Source: G963669295 sp963669295 (lineage in GTDB: Bacteria; Bacteroidota; Bacteroidia; Flavobacteriales_D; CALLUQ01). From it: a DNA stretch of 64,000 bases. This document shows positions 50,784-60,253 of this stretch, one piece after another. Location: the NCBI GenBank assembly GCA_963669295.1, contig OY769938.1, forward strand, positions 5,208,001 to 5,272,000. Direction: 5' to 3'. The stretch's first letter is position 1. Each line of letters opens with the position of its first letter. The position numbers were made by a program, and so were the translations under genes. The notes under the pieces were generated by a model. That model saw only the letters and a program-made list of their open reading frames with translations, ran no database searches and was not told where the DNA came from.

Positions 50784-52952
50784 ATGCGGTTTTTAATGAC
50801 GTGCTTTCTCATGTTATTGCTAATTACAGGACATTCTGTAACGGGGCAAATTACCGTGAGTTCTACTGGCAACACCAATATCACCAGGGATGCGCTAATA
50901 TTAAAAGATCCTGCACATGCCCTTACCATTGAAAGAATACTGCACGATACACTTCCCTTCTCTCCTATTCAAAGAGAAAGTCTTGACTTTACCAACGCTG
51001 CTTTTTGGATAAAATTTAACGTGCAAAGCAATGCCAGCACAATACAAAACTTTTACATTGAAACGGCACGTCCCATTACCAATAAAGTGATTTTGCACGA
51101 AGTAATGGATGGTCAAGTCATTAATACGCAGTATAGTGGAGATGACTTCCCCTTTAGTAAAAAGGAAATTCCCCATCGAAAGAATATCTTTTCGGTGCAG
51201 CTCAACCCGCAGCAAACACACCACTTTGTACTCTACCTTGAAAGCGATGGGGAAATGCTTACCTGCCCTATTGTATTTTGGGAACCCCAGGCATTCATCA
51301 ATGAAGACAATGTAGAGCAATACTTCTTAGGGTTGTATTATGGCATTTTACTGGTAGTAATACTCATTTTCTTTTTCTTCTACCTGCTGCTGCGTAAACG
51401 ATCGTTTCTCTACTACGTTTGCTATGTGTTCTTTGTGGCATTGCTCCAGCTATCGTTAGACAGTTTGGTTTTTAAATACCTCTTATCAAGTGGTGGATAT
51501 TTGACCCACCGTTCTGGACTTGTTTCTGCTTGCATAGGGGTTGTTTTTGTATTGCTATACGGAAGGTCTTACCTCAAAACAGATCAACGTTTCCCTAAAT
51601 TCAATATCACTTACAATATTTTCATTGGCTTAATGAGCATCATGGCCATCTGTGGTCTTTTTACAGGGATTGTGTACGAAATTACCTACCCGCTGGCCAA
51701 CGTTTTAGCATTATCATCCATCTTATTGATCCTGGTAAACATTGCATATGCAAAAGTCAAAAAAATGCACGTAGACCGCTACTTTGCAATGGCTTTCATT
51801 ATTTTAATTACAGGAGCCATTATCTTCATACTGCGTAACCTCAGCTTGGTTGAGGACAACTCGTTCACTGATCATTCGCTAAAGTTTGGGTCAGCATTAG
51901 AAGTTATTTTCCTGTCTTTTTCTATGGCCAACAAGTACCGGGAACTTCAACAAGAAAAGGAAATGGCACAAGCGGAAACCTTAGAGCAATTGGAAGAGAT
52001 GAACCGATTGAAGGACAACATTAACGAGCAGTTGGAAGAAGAAGTAAAAGTGCGCACACAAGAGATCCATGCGCAGAAAGAAGAGCTGGCAGCAAAAAAT
52101 AGCGACATCATGGACAGTATTAGGTATGCCCAACGTATACAAGATGCCATTCTTCCTTCAGACAAACTGGTCAAAGAGCATTTGCCAGAATCGTTTATTT
52201 TATACCAACCACGCGATATTGTAAGTGGTGATTTTTACTGGGTAGCACCAGTAACCACCAGTACAAATCCTCCCGTCAAATTTGTATTATTTGCAGCCGT
52301 AGATTGCACCGGTCATGGAGTGCCAGGTGCTTTCATGAGTATTGTTGGCAACAACTACCTTAAACTTTCACTTACCGAGTCGGGTGTTAACTCTCCTGCA
52401 GAAGCACTTAATTTTTTGAACAAAGGTGTGAGTGAAACATTACGCGAACAAGCACAAGCGAATTCCAGTGTGGTGCGAGATGGCATGGACATTGCCTTAT
52501 GCGCCTATGAGGTGGAACAGAAAAAACTTCAGTTTGCAGGTGCCAAAAACCCAGTATACATCATTACCGCGCGCAACACAATTACTACCAATAGTGGAGT
52601 ACTTGAACCAGTACAGGAAATGGAAGGAAGCAACTTAAAACTTTTTGAGATAAAAGGCGATAAACAGGCCATTGAAGCCTACACCGGCAATGCCCCTGTT
52701 TCATTTACCAACCATACCATTGAATTAGAGGAAGAAGATGCCATTTACGTATTTAGCGATGGTTATCCAGATCAATTTGGTGGCCCAAGGGGTAAAAAGT
52801 TCATGTATCGTCGATTTAAACAACTGCTCTTATCCATTGCTCACCATTCAATGGAGCAACAAAAAGCAATGTTAGAAGAACATTTGCAGGAATGGATGGG
52901 TGATGAATATGAACAGGTTGACGATATTTTGATAATGGGCTTTAAGGTTTAA
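50784..52952 (+). CDS. 7TM-DISM sensor with SpoIIE phosphatase domain
   Basis: 722 residues. Signal peptide (about 1-21), an extracytoplasmic DISMED2-type domain (about 22-180), seven membrane helices (about 185-385), a coiled coil (about 390-435) and a PP2C-type SpoIIE domain (about 440-722). Phosphatase motifs: LYQPRDIVSGDFYWV, AAVDCTGHGVPGAFMS (metal-binding DCTGHG) and VFSDGYPDQFGG. It likely controls an anti-sigma antagonist in response to an envelope signal. It overlaps the next gene by 11 bp tail to tail. Confidence 0.92.
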   Translation: MRFLMTCFLMLLLITGHSVTGQITVSSTGNTNITRDALILKDPAHALTIERILHDTLPFSPIQRESLDFTNAAFWIKFNVQSNASTIQNFYIETARPITNKVILHEVMDGQVINTQYSGDDFPFSKKEIPHRKNIFSVQLNPQQTHHFVLYLESDGEMLTCPIVFWEPQAFINEDNVEQYFLGLYYGILLVVILIFFFFYLLLRKRSFLYYVCYVFFVALLQLSLDSLVFKYLLSSGGYLTHRSGLVSACIGVVFVLLYGRSYLKTDQRFPKFNITYNIFIGLMSIMAICGLFTGIVYEITYPLANVLALSSILLILVNIAYAKVKKMHVDRYFAMAFIILITGAIIFILRNLSLVEDNSFTDHSLKFGSALEVIFLSFSMANKYRELQQEKEMAQAETLEQLEEMNRLKDNINEQLEEEVKVRTQEIHAQKEELAAKNSDIMDSIRYAQRIQDAILPSDKLVKEHLPESFILYQPRDIVSGDFYWVAPVTTSTNPPVKFVLFAAVDCTGHGVPGAFMSIVGNNYLKLSLTESGVNSPAEALNFLNKGVSETLREQAQANSSVVRDGMDIALCAYEVEQKKLQFAGAKNPVYIITARNTITTNSGVLEPVQEMEGSNLKLFEIKGDKQAIEAYTGNAPVSFTNHTIELEEEDAIYVFSDGYPDQFGGPRGKKFMYRRFKQLLLSIAHHSMEQQKAMLEEHLQEWMGDEYEQVDDILIMGFKV

Positions 52953-54264
52953 CCACCTGTTGCTTTACTCCTCGCCATTCGTATAAAAATACCATCGTCA
53001 CTATGAAGTACTCTATCCCTACTAACCATAGGTTTTCAGTATAACTGGATTCATCGCGATAAGTAGCGTAAGTAAGCAATATCAGCAACGACCACACCAC
53101 TACATAACGGTAATGCACAAATACAGATAGCAATAATAATGTTGCTAGATACCAGGGGTGCACAATGGTTGAACAAGCGAGATACAATGTTGCAGCCATT
53201 AACATTCCTTTCAACATGGTTTCCCAGGTAGTGTCCCGCTGAAAGGCCATCCAAAGAATACCCGTAAAAGTAAGCAGGGATAGTATAGGGGCAACCTGGC
53301 GAATGAGGTTATATCCTGTAATGGCTTCTCCAACCGGACGTAAAAGATACCATAACCCAGCATTGAACTCAAATGTGCCAAAATACAACTCTACACTAGA
53401 GAAAAAATGCCTGATCAACATTTCATTGACAAATGGAACAAAAAGCAGTACCACAACAATGCCTACAATGCTGTAATACAATATGCTTTTCTTCCATCCA
53501 ATACGCCTAATGAGGAAAGGCAAAAACATTAAAGGAATGAGTTTTACCCCTACGGCTATTGCAAAAACAAAAGCCGACCATACCAACCTACCTTTCACCA
53601 ACAAGTAAATAGCCAACAACAAGCAAAACAGCATTACCCCTTCAAAATGTAAATTACCCGTTAACTCAGTAATCACCAACGGATTTAATGCATAAACTGC
53701 TGCCCATTCTGGAGGCTTATTCAACACCTTTAACAACTTGAAAATCAGCAAAATGGTGCCGATCTCTGCCAAAAAAATAAACAAACGCAATAAAATAATG
53801 TTAAGGTGTAAGTCATCACCTGCTATCCAACTGGCAGCACCAAACATCCATTGATTTACGGGGGGGTATATGGTATAATACTCCGGAGAATTTAACCCAT
53901 TAAATAATTCTTGTGTGATGCCAACTGCATTGGCCGCTTCAGAGCCTACATATGTAGAAGGAAAAACCAGGTAAGGATTTTCTCCATGGGCCACTAATTT
54001 CCCATCCCATGCAAATCGAAAATAATCATCGCTAAGGTTAGGTACGATAAATAGTAAGGAAAGACGAAAAATGATGCTGGCTAATAAGATAACCGAGATA
54101 GACAATTTAATACGGGTGGCGATAAGTAAAAAGTAAGCTGCAAATGCGGTGCCTGTTACCAACATCAACTGCCCAAATTGCGAACGTACAGTGAAATATC
54201 CAAAAACAATGTAACACCCCAAAGAAAGCAGCAACAAGGCATATTTCAAGTATCCCCTTGGCAT
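52942..54264 (-). CDS. GT-C type membrane glycosyltransferase (GT87/PMT-like)
   Basis: 440 residues with about ten membrane helices. The conserved acidic motif SDDYFRFAWDGKLV follows the second or third helix, as in polyprenol-phosphate-dependent GT-C enzymes. It is last in the six-gene minus-strand operon, 5 bp after the previous gene. It probably uses the polyprenyl-phosphate sugar made by the GT2 enzyme of the operon; the acceptor is unknown. Confidence 0.75.
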   Translation of the reverse strand: MPRGYLKYALLLLSLGCYIVFGYFTVRSQFGQLMLVTGTAFAAYFLLIATRIKLSISVILLASIIFRLSLLFIVPNLSDDYFRFAWDGKLVAHGENPYLVFPSTYVGSEAANAVGITQELFNGLNSPEYYTIYPPVNQWMFGAASWIAGDDLHLNIILLRLFIFLAEIGTILLIFKLLKVLNKPPEWAAVYALNPLVITELTGNLHFEGVMLFCLLLAIYLLVKGRLVWSAFVFAIAVGVKLIPLMFLPFLIRRIGWKKSILYYSIVGIVVVLLFVPFVNEMLIRHFFSSVELYFGTFEFNAGLWYLLRPVGEAITGYNLIRQVAPILSLLTFTGILWMAFQRDTTWETMLKGMLMAATLYLACSTIVHPWYLATLLLLSVFVHYRYVVVWSLLILLTYATYRDESSYTENLWLVGIEYFIVTMVFLYEWRGVKQQVVKP

Positions 54265-54269
54265 TGCTT

Positions 54270-55748
54270 TTAAACCAGTTTAGAATGCTTCATAGTATAC
54301 ACAAATGTATAAGCGAAACCAATGGTGAGCATTACATGAAAAGGAATCATCCCATAATCATGTAAATAAACTCCTACAGCAATCCCTCCAAGGAAATATA
54401 ATACCATAACCCCTTCCAAAATGGTAAGCAAACTTATGTTATTTACCAGGTATTTATTTCCTTTCCATGAATCAGAAGATTTATTGATGTTGAATTTTGG
54501 CGTGCGAATAAAAGCTGTTTTCTTCCCGGCATATCCCTCAAAAACGGCAATGGAATTGTGCAGAGAAAGCCCCATAGAAACCGTTAGAAACAGCGGAAAG
54601 AGGCGAAAAAACTCGCCTATTGACTGTATTGTACTCTTGTTTCTTTTCGGCAATGACACCCAGTAGAACACCCCTAAAAGCACCATGCTTAATGCATAAA
54701 TAGATGCCCATTTAAAAAGCATATCGTGCTCCGGAAAGTTTTTCTTGATAAAAAGTAATGGAATACTCATAAGTGCCGTCATCAAAATGCATACAAAAAT
54801 GAAGCTGTTCATCAAGTGAAAAATGGCATGTATACGTGTTCCAAAAGGCACTCCTTTGGTTTTAAATACACGTGGAAGGTTTTTTATAGTACATTCTGCA
54901 GCACCTTTCGTCCACCTAAACTGTTGCGTTTTTAACGCATTCATTGCTGCAGGCAATTCCGCTGGAGATCCCACATTCTCTAGGTACTTAAACTCCCAAT
55001 TTCGCAACTGTGCGCGATAACTCAAATCAAGATCCTCTGTAATGGTGTCTGATTGCCATCCACCACTGTCTTCAATACATACTTTTCGCCATACTCCGGC
55101 TGTTCCATTAAAATTAATGAAATGCCCTCCCCTGTTACGCCCCCCTTGCTCTACTGAAAAGTGAGCATCCAGGCCAAAGGCTTGCAAGCGTGTGAGTAAT
55201 GAATAATCTTGATTGATATGCTCCCAGCGTGTCTGTACCACACCTACCTTTGAGTTTTTGAAGTAAGGAATTGTTTTGTTCAAGAATTGCGGAACAGGAA
55301 TGAAATCGGCATCAAAAATTGCAATGAATTCTCCCCTGGCCAACTCCATTCCATATGCTAACGCACCAGCTTTAAACCCCTTACGGTCATCTCTACGCAC
55401 ATGCTTTATATCAAGCCCTTGCGATTGCATTTCTGTCACTTTCTTCGCTGTTACTTCCACCGTCTCATCAGTAGAATCATCAAGTACTTGGACTTCAAAC
55501 TTATTGCGAGGGTAATCAAATTCAGCCACAGCATCAATGAGTCGTTCTATCACATACAATTCGTTGTAGATAGGCAATTGTATGGTAACAAATGGCAAAG
55601 CCTCTTTGTCGTTAATATCGATCAACTCTTCCTCTTTATTCTCTCCCTTTCGTTTGCTGTACAACAACACAAGGTTAAACTGTACAAAGCTGTAAAACAA
55701 GATGAAGGTTAAGAAAAAAGCATACAAAATAATAAATACCAACTCCAC
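54270..55748 (-). CDS. Cellulose synthase-like family 2 glycosyltransferase
   Basis: 492 residues, one N-terminal and about four C-terminal membrane helices around a GT-A domain. Processive-type motifs: VLDDSTDET, IFDADF (DxD), TEDLDLSYR (TED) and QQFRW (QxxRW). It synthesises a beta-linked polysaccharide or glycolipid. It is fifth in the operon, 2 bp after the GT2 gene upstream. Confidence 0.88.
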   Translation of the reverse strand: MELVFIILYAFFLTFILFYSFVQFNLVLLYSKRKGENKEEELIDINDKEALPFVTIQLPIYNELYVIERLIDAVAEFDYPRNKFEVQVLDDSTDETVEVTAKKVTEMQSQGLDIKHVRRDDRKGFKAGALAYGMELARGEFIAIFDADFIPVPQFLNKTIPYFKNSKVGVVQTRWEHINQDYSLLTRLQAFGLDAHFSVEQGGRNRGGHFINFNGTAGVWRKVCIEDSGGWQSDTITEDLDLSYRAQLRNWEFKYLENVGSPAELPAAMNALKTQQFRWTKGAAECTIKNLPRVFKTKGVPFGTRIHAIFHLMNSFIFVCILMTALMSIPLLFIKKNFPEHDMLFKWASIYALSMVLLGVFYWVSLPKRNKSTIQSIGEFFRLFPLFLTVSMGLSLHNSIAVFEGYAGKKTAFIRTPKFNINKSSDSWKGNKYLVNNISLLTILEGVMVLYFLGGIAVGVYLHDYGMIPFHVMLTIGFAYTFVYTMKHSKLV

Positions 55749-55750
55749 AA

Positions 55751-56440
55751 TTACCTGTATTTAAATATGGTTGTAATGATCTTATAGCCCGCTAATATAG
55801 TGCCTTTTATCGTTCCTGAAACCTTTGAAACACCTATACGTTTTCGATAAGTAACAGGTACTTCGCAAGTGTTGAGTTTCATTTTTGCTGCTTTTAGCTG
55901 CATCTCAACAGTCCATCCATACGTTTGGTCTTTCATTTTCATGGCTATCAACTGGCTGTAGCGAATGGCACGAAAGGGACCAAGATCGGTATACTTCACC
56001 CCATAAAACACTTTGATTAAGGTTGTTGCTAGCCAGTTTCCAAACACTTGTTGTGGCGTCATCGATCCCCGTTCCCTAGCTCCTAAAGCGCGAGAACCTA
56101 TTACCATGTCTATGCCCTGTGCTGTTATCGGTTCAACTAACATTTCCATTTCTTCAGGGTAGTCGGAGTAATCAGCGTCTAAAAATACAACAATATCGGG
56201 ATGTGTGCTTTTTTGTTGAAGATGACTAATGCCTTTTAAACAAGCAAAGCCATAGCCTTGATGTGGTTCATCAAGCACCGTCGCTCCACCAGCAAGGGCA
56301 TTCTTTCTTGTATCGTCTTTAGAATTGTTATTGACTACCACTACTTCCCTTACCCAAGAAGGGATATCACGCAGTACATTCCCGATTGAATTTTCTTCAT
56401 TGAATGCCGGAATAATCACATCCACTATTGGCTCCCCCAT
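55751..56440 (-). CDS. Polyprenol-phosphate sugar synthase-like GT2
   Basis: 229 residues, soluble GT-A enzyme of the dolichol-phosphate mannose synthase type: VIIPAFNEENSIGNVL, VVVNNNSKDDT, VFLDADYSDYPEEM and SKVSGTIKGTI. It probably makes a polyprenyl-phosphate sugar for the membrane enzyme of the same operon. The gene ends where the CESA-like gene begins and abuts the MORN gene without a gap. Confidence 0.88.
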   Translation of the reverse strand: MGEPIVDVIIPAFNEENSIGNVLRDIPSWVREVVVVNNNSKDDTRKNALAGGATVLDEPHQGYGFACLKGISHLQQKSTHPDIVVFLDADYSDYPEEMEMLVEPITAQGIDMVIGSRALGARERGSMTPQQVFGNWLATTLIKVFYGVKYTDLGPFRAIRYSQLIAMKMKDQTYGWTVEMQLKAAKMKLNTCEVPVTYRKRIGVSKVSGTIKGTILAGYKIITTIFKYR

Positions 56441-57151
56441 CTAATAATCCATAATTTGTTTCAACAGTCCTTTTCCATCATATACCTTCCAACTTCCAAC
56501 TTTTAGGTTTTCCTCATAAGATCCCTCTTCTTTAATTATTCCATTTTCATAAAATACCCAATGTCCCTGCTTTTCATCATTTACATAGTTGCCCTCTGCA
56601 ACAAGTTGTCCCTGTTCATCGTATTGCTTCCACCACAATGTTTTATTACCTTCTAAAAACTCTCCCTCACTCTTTTTCTCTCCATTGGTGTAATAATATT
56701 GCCATAGTCCATCCATCTTACCGTCAAAAAATTCTCCTTCACGAATCAATTGATTGTTTTCATAGAATTTCCAATACCCTTGCTTCTTATCACCTATCAT
56801 CTGCCCTAGACACGTCACACGACCTTCTTCATCATACTCTTTACACCAACCATTCTTTTCACCTAATTGGTACTCAATTTCCTTAAAAAGAGCACCACTG
56901 GCATAATAGTACTTCCAAATGCCATCTTTCTCTCCATATGCATACCATCCCTCCTCTTTCACCTGCATTGTATCGTAATAAATACGTACGGGTATCGGAT
57001 TCATTGGGTCGCCATACCATGGAGTAGTATTCGTATCTACTTTTATACTACTGTCTTCAACAGTTACTGTTGATACTGTAGATAATCCTACCATAGACAT
57101 CACTCCAAACACAACTAAACTTAGCAAATATATAGGCAACTTAGAATTCAA
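56441..57151 (-). CDS. MORN-repeat protein
   Basis: 236 residues. One N-terminal helix (about 5-25) precedes at least seven MORN repeats (for example GIWKYYYASGALFKEIEY, GYWKFYENNQLIREGEF, GLWQYYYTNGEKKSEGEF and GHWVFYENGIIKEEGSY). MORN repeats bind partners or membranes and often occur in Bacteroidota toxin-antitoxin-like families. Here the operon context suggests an envelope role. Exact adjacency to both neighbours (0 and 3 bp) shows co-transcription. Confidence 0.85.
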   Translation of the reverse strand: MNSKLPIYLLSLVVFGVMSMVGLSTVSTVTVEDSSIKVDTNTTPWYGDPMNPIPVRIYYDTMQVKEEGWYAYGEKDGIWKYYYASGALFKEIEYQLGEKNGWCKEYDEEGRVTCLGQMIGDKKQGYWKFYENNQLIREGEFFDGKMDGLWQYYYTNGEKKSEGEFLEGNKTLWWKQYDEQGQLVAEGNYVNDEKQGHWVFYENGIIKEEGSYEENLKVGSWKVYDGKGLLKQIMDY

Positions 57152-57154
57152 TGG

Positions 57155-58753
57155 CTATTGTGCTTCAGAATTAATAGTAATGCTATTGTTGCCAATCAAA
57201 ATAGGGTTCTCATTTATACGCCCTTTTTCCGGGCCATTTTCCAGTTTCAAGACTCCCCGAGGGCAAACGGCAGAGCACACTCCACAACCAACACATGAAG
57301 AGCGCACAATGTTCTGTCCTCGTTGCGCATACCAACGCACATCAATACCCATTTCACAATAGGTGGAGCAGTTTCCACAAGAAATGCACTGTCCTCCATT
57401 AGTAGTGATTCGGAATCGTGACTTAAAGCGTTGTACCATACCCAGGTAGGCTGCTAACGGGCACCCTAAACGACACCATACCCTACTTCCAAAAATGGGG
57501 TAAAAACCTGTGCCTATTACCCCCGCAAAGATGGCTCCAATTAAAAAACCATACCAATCTCGAATTGTAAATGCAGAAATACCAAAAAGTATTTCTTTTT
57601 GATCCATTTCTGGATTATTGATAACGTTGTAGGAATGATATCCTGTAAATATGGTCATGATAACAGCAAATAGTAGCACTGCGTGAATAAGCCAACGCTC
57701 CAACTTCCATGTCCCTAATTTCTTACTGGAAAGCTGCCGGTACGGGTCGCCAAGTGTTTCTGCCAATCCTCCACAGCCACAAACCCATGAGCAATACCAC
57801 CTTTTTCCAAAAAAGTAAACCATAATGGGAATAACAATGATGGAAAGGATGATCCCCCAGAAAAACATGAATTTACCAATGTTTCCACTTTCAATTAAAC
57901 TGCTAACGTTCCAATCGTACAAAAAGTAATAATCGAGCGGCCAGGCATTTTTTAGGTCTTTGCCAGGCAATCCGAAAAGCGGCAAAATTTCTACCAATAG
58001 AAACGCAAAAATAATTTGGAAGAACAACACACTGGAGGTTCGTACGATTTGATACTTGTTATCGCGATACTTGATGAACATGCGAATGCCCATCACAATC
58101 ATCACAGTGCAATATAACAACCCGTATAAGAACCACTGTGATGCTGACTCTCCAGCTTTGAAAAATCCTTTAACTGGGTCTACAATATTGGTCCAATTGG
58201 TAATCACATATGGATGGAAGTATAACAGGATATAGAAGCCTACCAGGTATACAAAGGCAATGATACCAATCCAGCCCCTATTGGTAGCTGCATCATGATA
58301 CATTCCATTATTCTTAATGCCTGCAGGGCCTAGTAAAACTACATTAGGAAGGATAAACATCAATGAACCGATTATGCCCAATCCAAAAGTAAGGAAGAAC
58401 ATCAACCATTTACTGTTAGCAAACAATCCATTGGTTGAGGCTTTTGCCAATTTAAATGCAAAATCACCACTTTTGGTCCACATCACTTTATCCCATTGTT
58501 CAGCTGCCTTTAATTCTTCATTTACAGCATCATAAATAGCCGTTAAATCGGAAGAAAACGCCATGGAATTGGTATATGTTTTGCCTACCATTTCAGTAGT
58601 TAGCCGTTCTTGAAGGTTTCCTAGTTCTTGCTCGTTGAGGCTGTTTCGCATCACTTCTTCCGTGAGTTGGAACTCCCCCATAAAGATGGAAACGCTGAAA
58701 ATGATTAAACCTGCAAGAAAAATATAGAGTCCTATGTTTTTGATTAGTTTCAT
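57155..58753 (-). CDS. NapH/CcoG-like polyferredoxin membrane protein
   Basis: 532 residues with about seven membrane helices. Cysteine motifs: WYCSWVCGCGGLAE and VWCRLGCPLAAYLG, as in NapH/NosR/CcoG. Two 4Fe-4S clusters near the C-terminus (CISCGNCSTYCEMG and CVGCGVCSAVCPRG) complete a ferredoxin domain. It probably moves electrons between the quinone pool and a periplasmic or cytosolic partner. It sits 18 bp after the FAD oxidoreductase gene, in one operon with glycan enzymes, an unusual combination. Confidence 0.9.
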   Translation of the reverse strand: MKLIKNIGLYIFLAGLIIFSVSIFMGEFQLTEEVMRNSLNEQELGNLQERLTTEMVGKTYTNSMAFSSDLTAIYDAVNEELKAAEQWDKVMWTKSGDFAFKLAKASTNGLFANSKWLMFFLTFGLGIIGSLMFILPNVVLLGPAGIKNNGMYHDAATNRGWIGIIAFVYLVGFYILLYFHPYVITNWTNIVDPVKGFFKAGESASQWFLYGLLYCTVMIVMGIRMFIKYRDNKYQIVRTSSVLFFQIIFAFLLVEILPLFGLPGKDLKNAWPLDYYFLYDWNVSSLIESGNIGKFMFFWGIILSIIVIPIMVYFFGKRWYCSWVCGCGGLAETLGDPYRQLSSKKLGTWKLERWLIHAVLLFAVIMTIFTGYHSYNVINNPEMDQKEILFGISAFTIRDWYGFLIGAIFAGVIGTGFYPIFGSRVWCRLGCPLAAYLGMVQRFKSRFRITTNGGQCISCGNCSTYCEMGIDVRWYAQRGQNIVRSSCVGCGVCSAVCPRGVLKLENGPEKGRINENPILIGNNSITINSEAQ

Positions 58754-58771
58754 ACGGATAATATTAGTGGT

Positions 58772-60103
58772 TTAACCAAAAATTCGCACCCAACTTCTGG
58801 GCTTGCAACGAACATTTGTTCCTTTTTCTTTATTAAACTTAGCAACTATTTCGTCTTCGAAGCGTGCATAAAACTCAGCATCAAAGTTGGCATCTTTAAG
58901 ATGAGTTAGCACATATTCCACCTTACGCTCCTCTCGTAGCCATTTATCTAACAATTCGTGTCGCATACGAATACCAAATACATTAAGCCCCACAAACCGT
59001 CTGGTAGTACTATTAAATACTACTTTTATGCATTTCTTACCTCCTTTATGCTCCCAATAAAAGTCTTCTTCTCCTTCGTTTAATTGTGGTACAACTGTAC
59101 CATAGGTTTGGTATTCAATGTCGAAAAACTTTGCTGAGTTGAACCAGTATCCTGGTTTATACTCTGTACGTTCACCAGTAATGGTTCGTGCCAATGCTTC
59201 TCCTTGCATTCTTCCTGTATACCAAACTTGTTCAATGGGGCGTCGCCCTTTAGGGGGCTCATGAAATTGTGCACAATCGCCTACAGCATATACGTTTGAT
59301 ATGTTAGTTTCCAAAAAGCGATTTATCATTATTCCCCGTTGCAGCTCAATGTTAGCGTCTTTCAAGAACTCTATGTTAGGACTTACACCAGCTGTTAACC
59401 CTACCACCTGACAATCGATCGTTTCTCCATCCTTGGTTTTTACTCCACAAGCTCGACCGTCAGCACCAGCTATAATTTCTTCTAACTCGGTATTGAACCT
59501 AAGGTCGATGTGATGTTCCAGCATATGCCTACCAATCAGCATTCCTTCTTCTTTTGGCAATACGTTGCCCCAAAAACGTCCCTCTCGTACTAAGAATGTT
59601 ACAGCAATGTTACGTGTCAATAACATTTCAGCTAATTCCACACCTATAAGCCCCCCTCCAACAATTACCGCTCGAGTTACTTTATGCTTTGTGGTATTTT
59701 CTTCCAGCGTTTCAAGATCCTGATAACTGTATAACCCTTGAACTCCAGGTAAATCCTGACCAGTCCAGCCAAATTTATTGGGTTTAGACCCTACTGCAAG
59801 CACCAGGTTATCGTAAGTAATTGTTTCACCACTAGAAAGGTGTAAAGTATTGGTGTTTGTATCTACATTACTCACATAAGCTCGCAATAAATTGATTTTG
59901 TTTTTTTTCCAGAACCAATCTTCATAAGGTTTGGTGTTTTCGTACTTCATGTGCCCCATGTATATATACATCAAGGCTGTGCGGGAAAAAAAATGATCGG
60001 TCTCTGCAGAAATTACCGTGATTTTTTGATCACTCCGTTTGCGGATGTGCCTTGCGGTAGTAATGCCCGAAATCCCATTCCCAATAATAACCGTATGTTT
60101 CAT
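58772..60103 (-). CDS. FAD-dependent pyridine nucleotide oxidoreductase
   Basis: 443 residues. FAD-binding GNGISGITTARHI at the start, NAD(P)-binding VIVGGGLIGVELAEML near residue 145, and VYAVGDCAQFHEPPKG near the end. The architecture matches NirB-type or rubredoxin reductase-type disulfide-superfamily enzymes without a redox-active cysteine pair. It is first in the operon and divergent from the DUF547 gene. It could pass electrons from NAD(P)H to the ferredoxin-like protein encoded next. Confidence 0.88.
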   Translation of the reverse strand: MKHTVIIGNGISGITTARHIRKRSDQKITVISAETDHFFSRTALMYIYMGHMKYENTKPYEDWFWKKNKINLLRAYVSNVDTNTNTLHLSSGETITYDNLVLAVGSKPNKFGWTGQDLPGVQGLYSYQDLETLEENTTKHKVTRAVIVGGGLIGVELAEMLLTRNIAVTFLVREGRFWGNVLPKEEGMLIGRHMLEHHIDLRFNTELEEIIAGADGRACGVKTKDGETIDCQVVGLTAGVSPNIEFLKDANIELQRGIMINRFLETNISNVYAVGDCAQFHEPPKGRRPIEQVWYTGRMQGEALARTITGERTEYKPGYWFNSAKFFDIEYQTYGTVVPQLNEGEEDFYWEHKGGKKCIKVVFNSTTRRFVGLNVFGIRMRHELLDKWLREERKVEYVLTHLKDANFDAEFYARFEDEIVAKFNKEKGTNVRCKPRSWVRIFG

Positions 60104-60164
60104 AGTACTGTGTGGTTAACCGATAAATCGTGTGGGGTAAATAAACAATATTAATTAGCTGGCA

Positions 60165-60194
60165 TTTGTCTTGGTTTAGACAGTTTTAATTTTG
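60165..60194 (+). promoter_or_regulatory. Promoter candidate for the DUF547-barrel gene
   Basis: TTTG (60165-60168), 18 bp, then TAATTTTG (60187-60194), an exact TAnnTTTG. The start codon is 59 bp downstream. Confidence 0.5.
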
Positions 60195-60253
60195 ACAGTT
60201 TATTTCTTTTGTACAATGTATTCAATAAATGTTAATTTAAAAGATTGGCCAAT

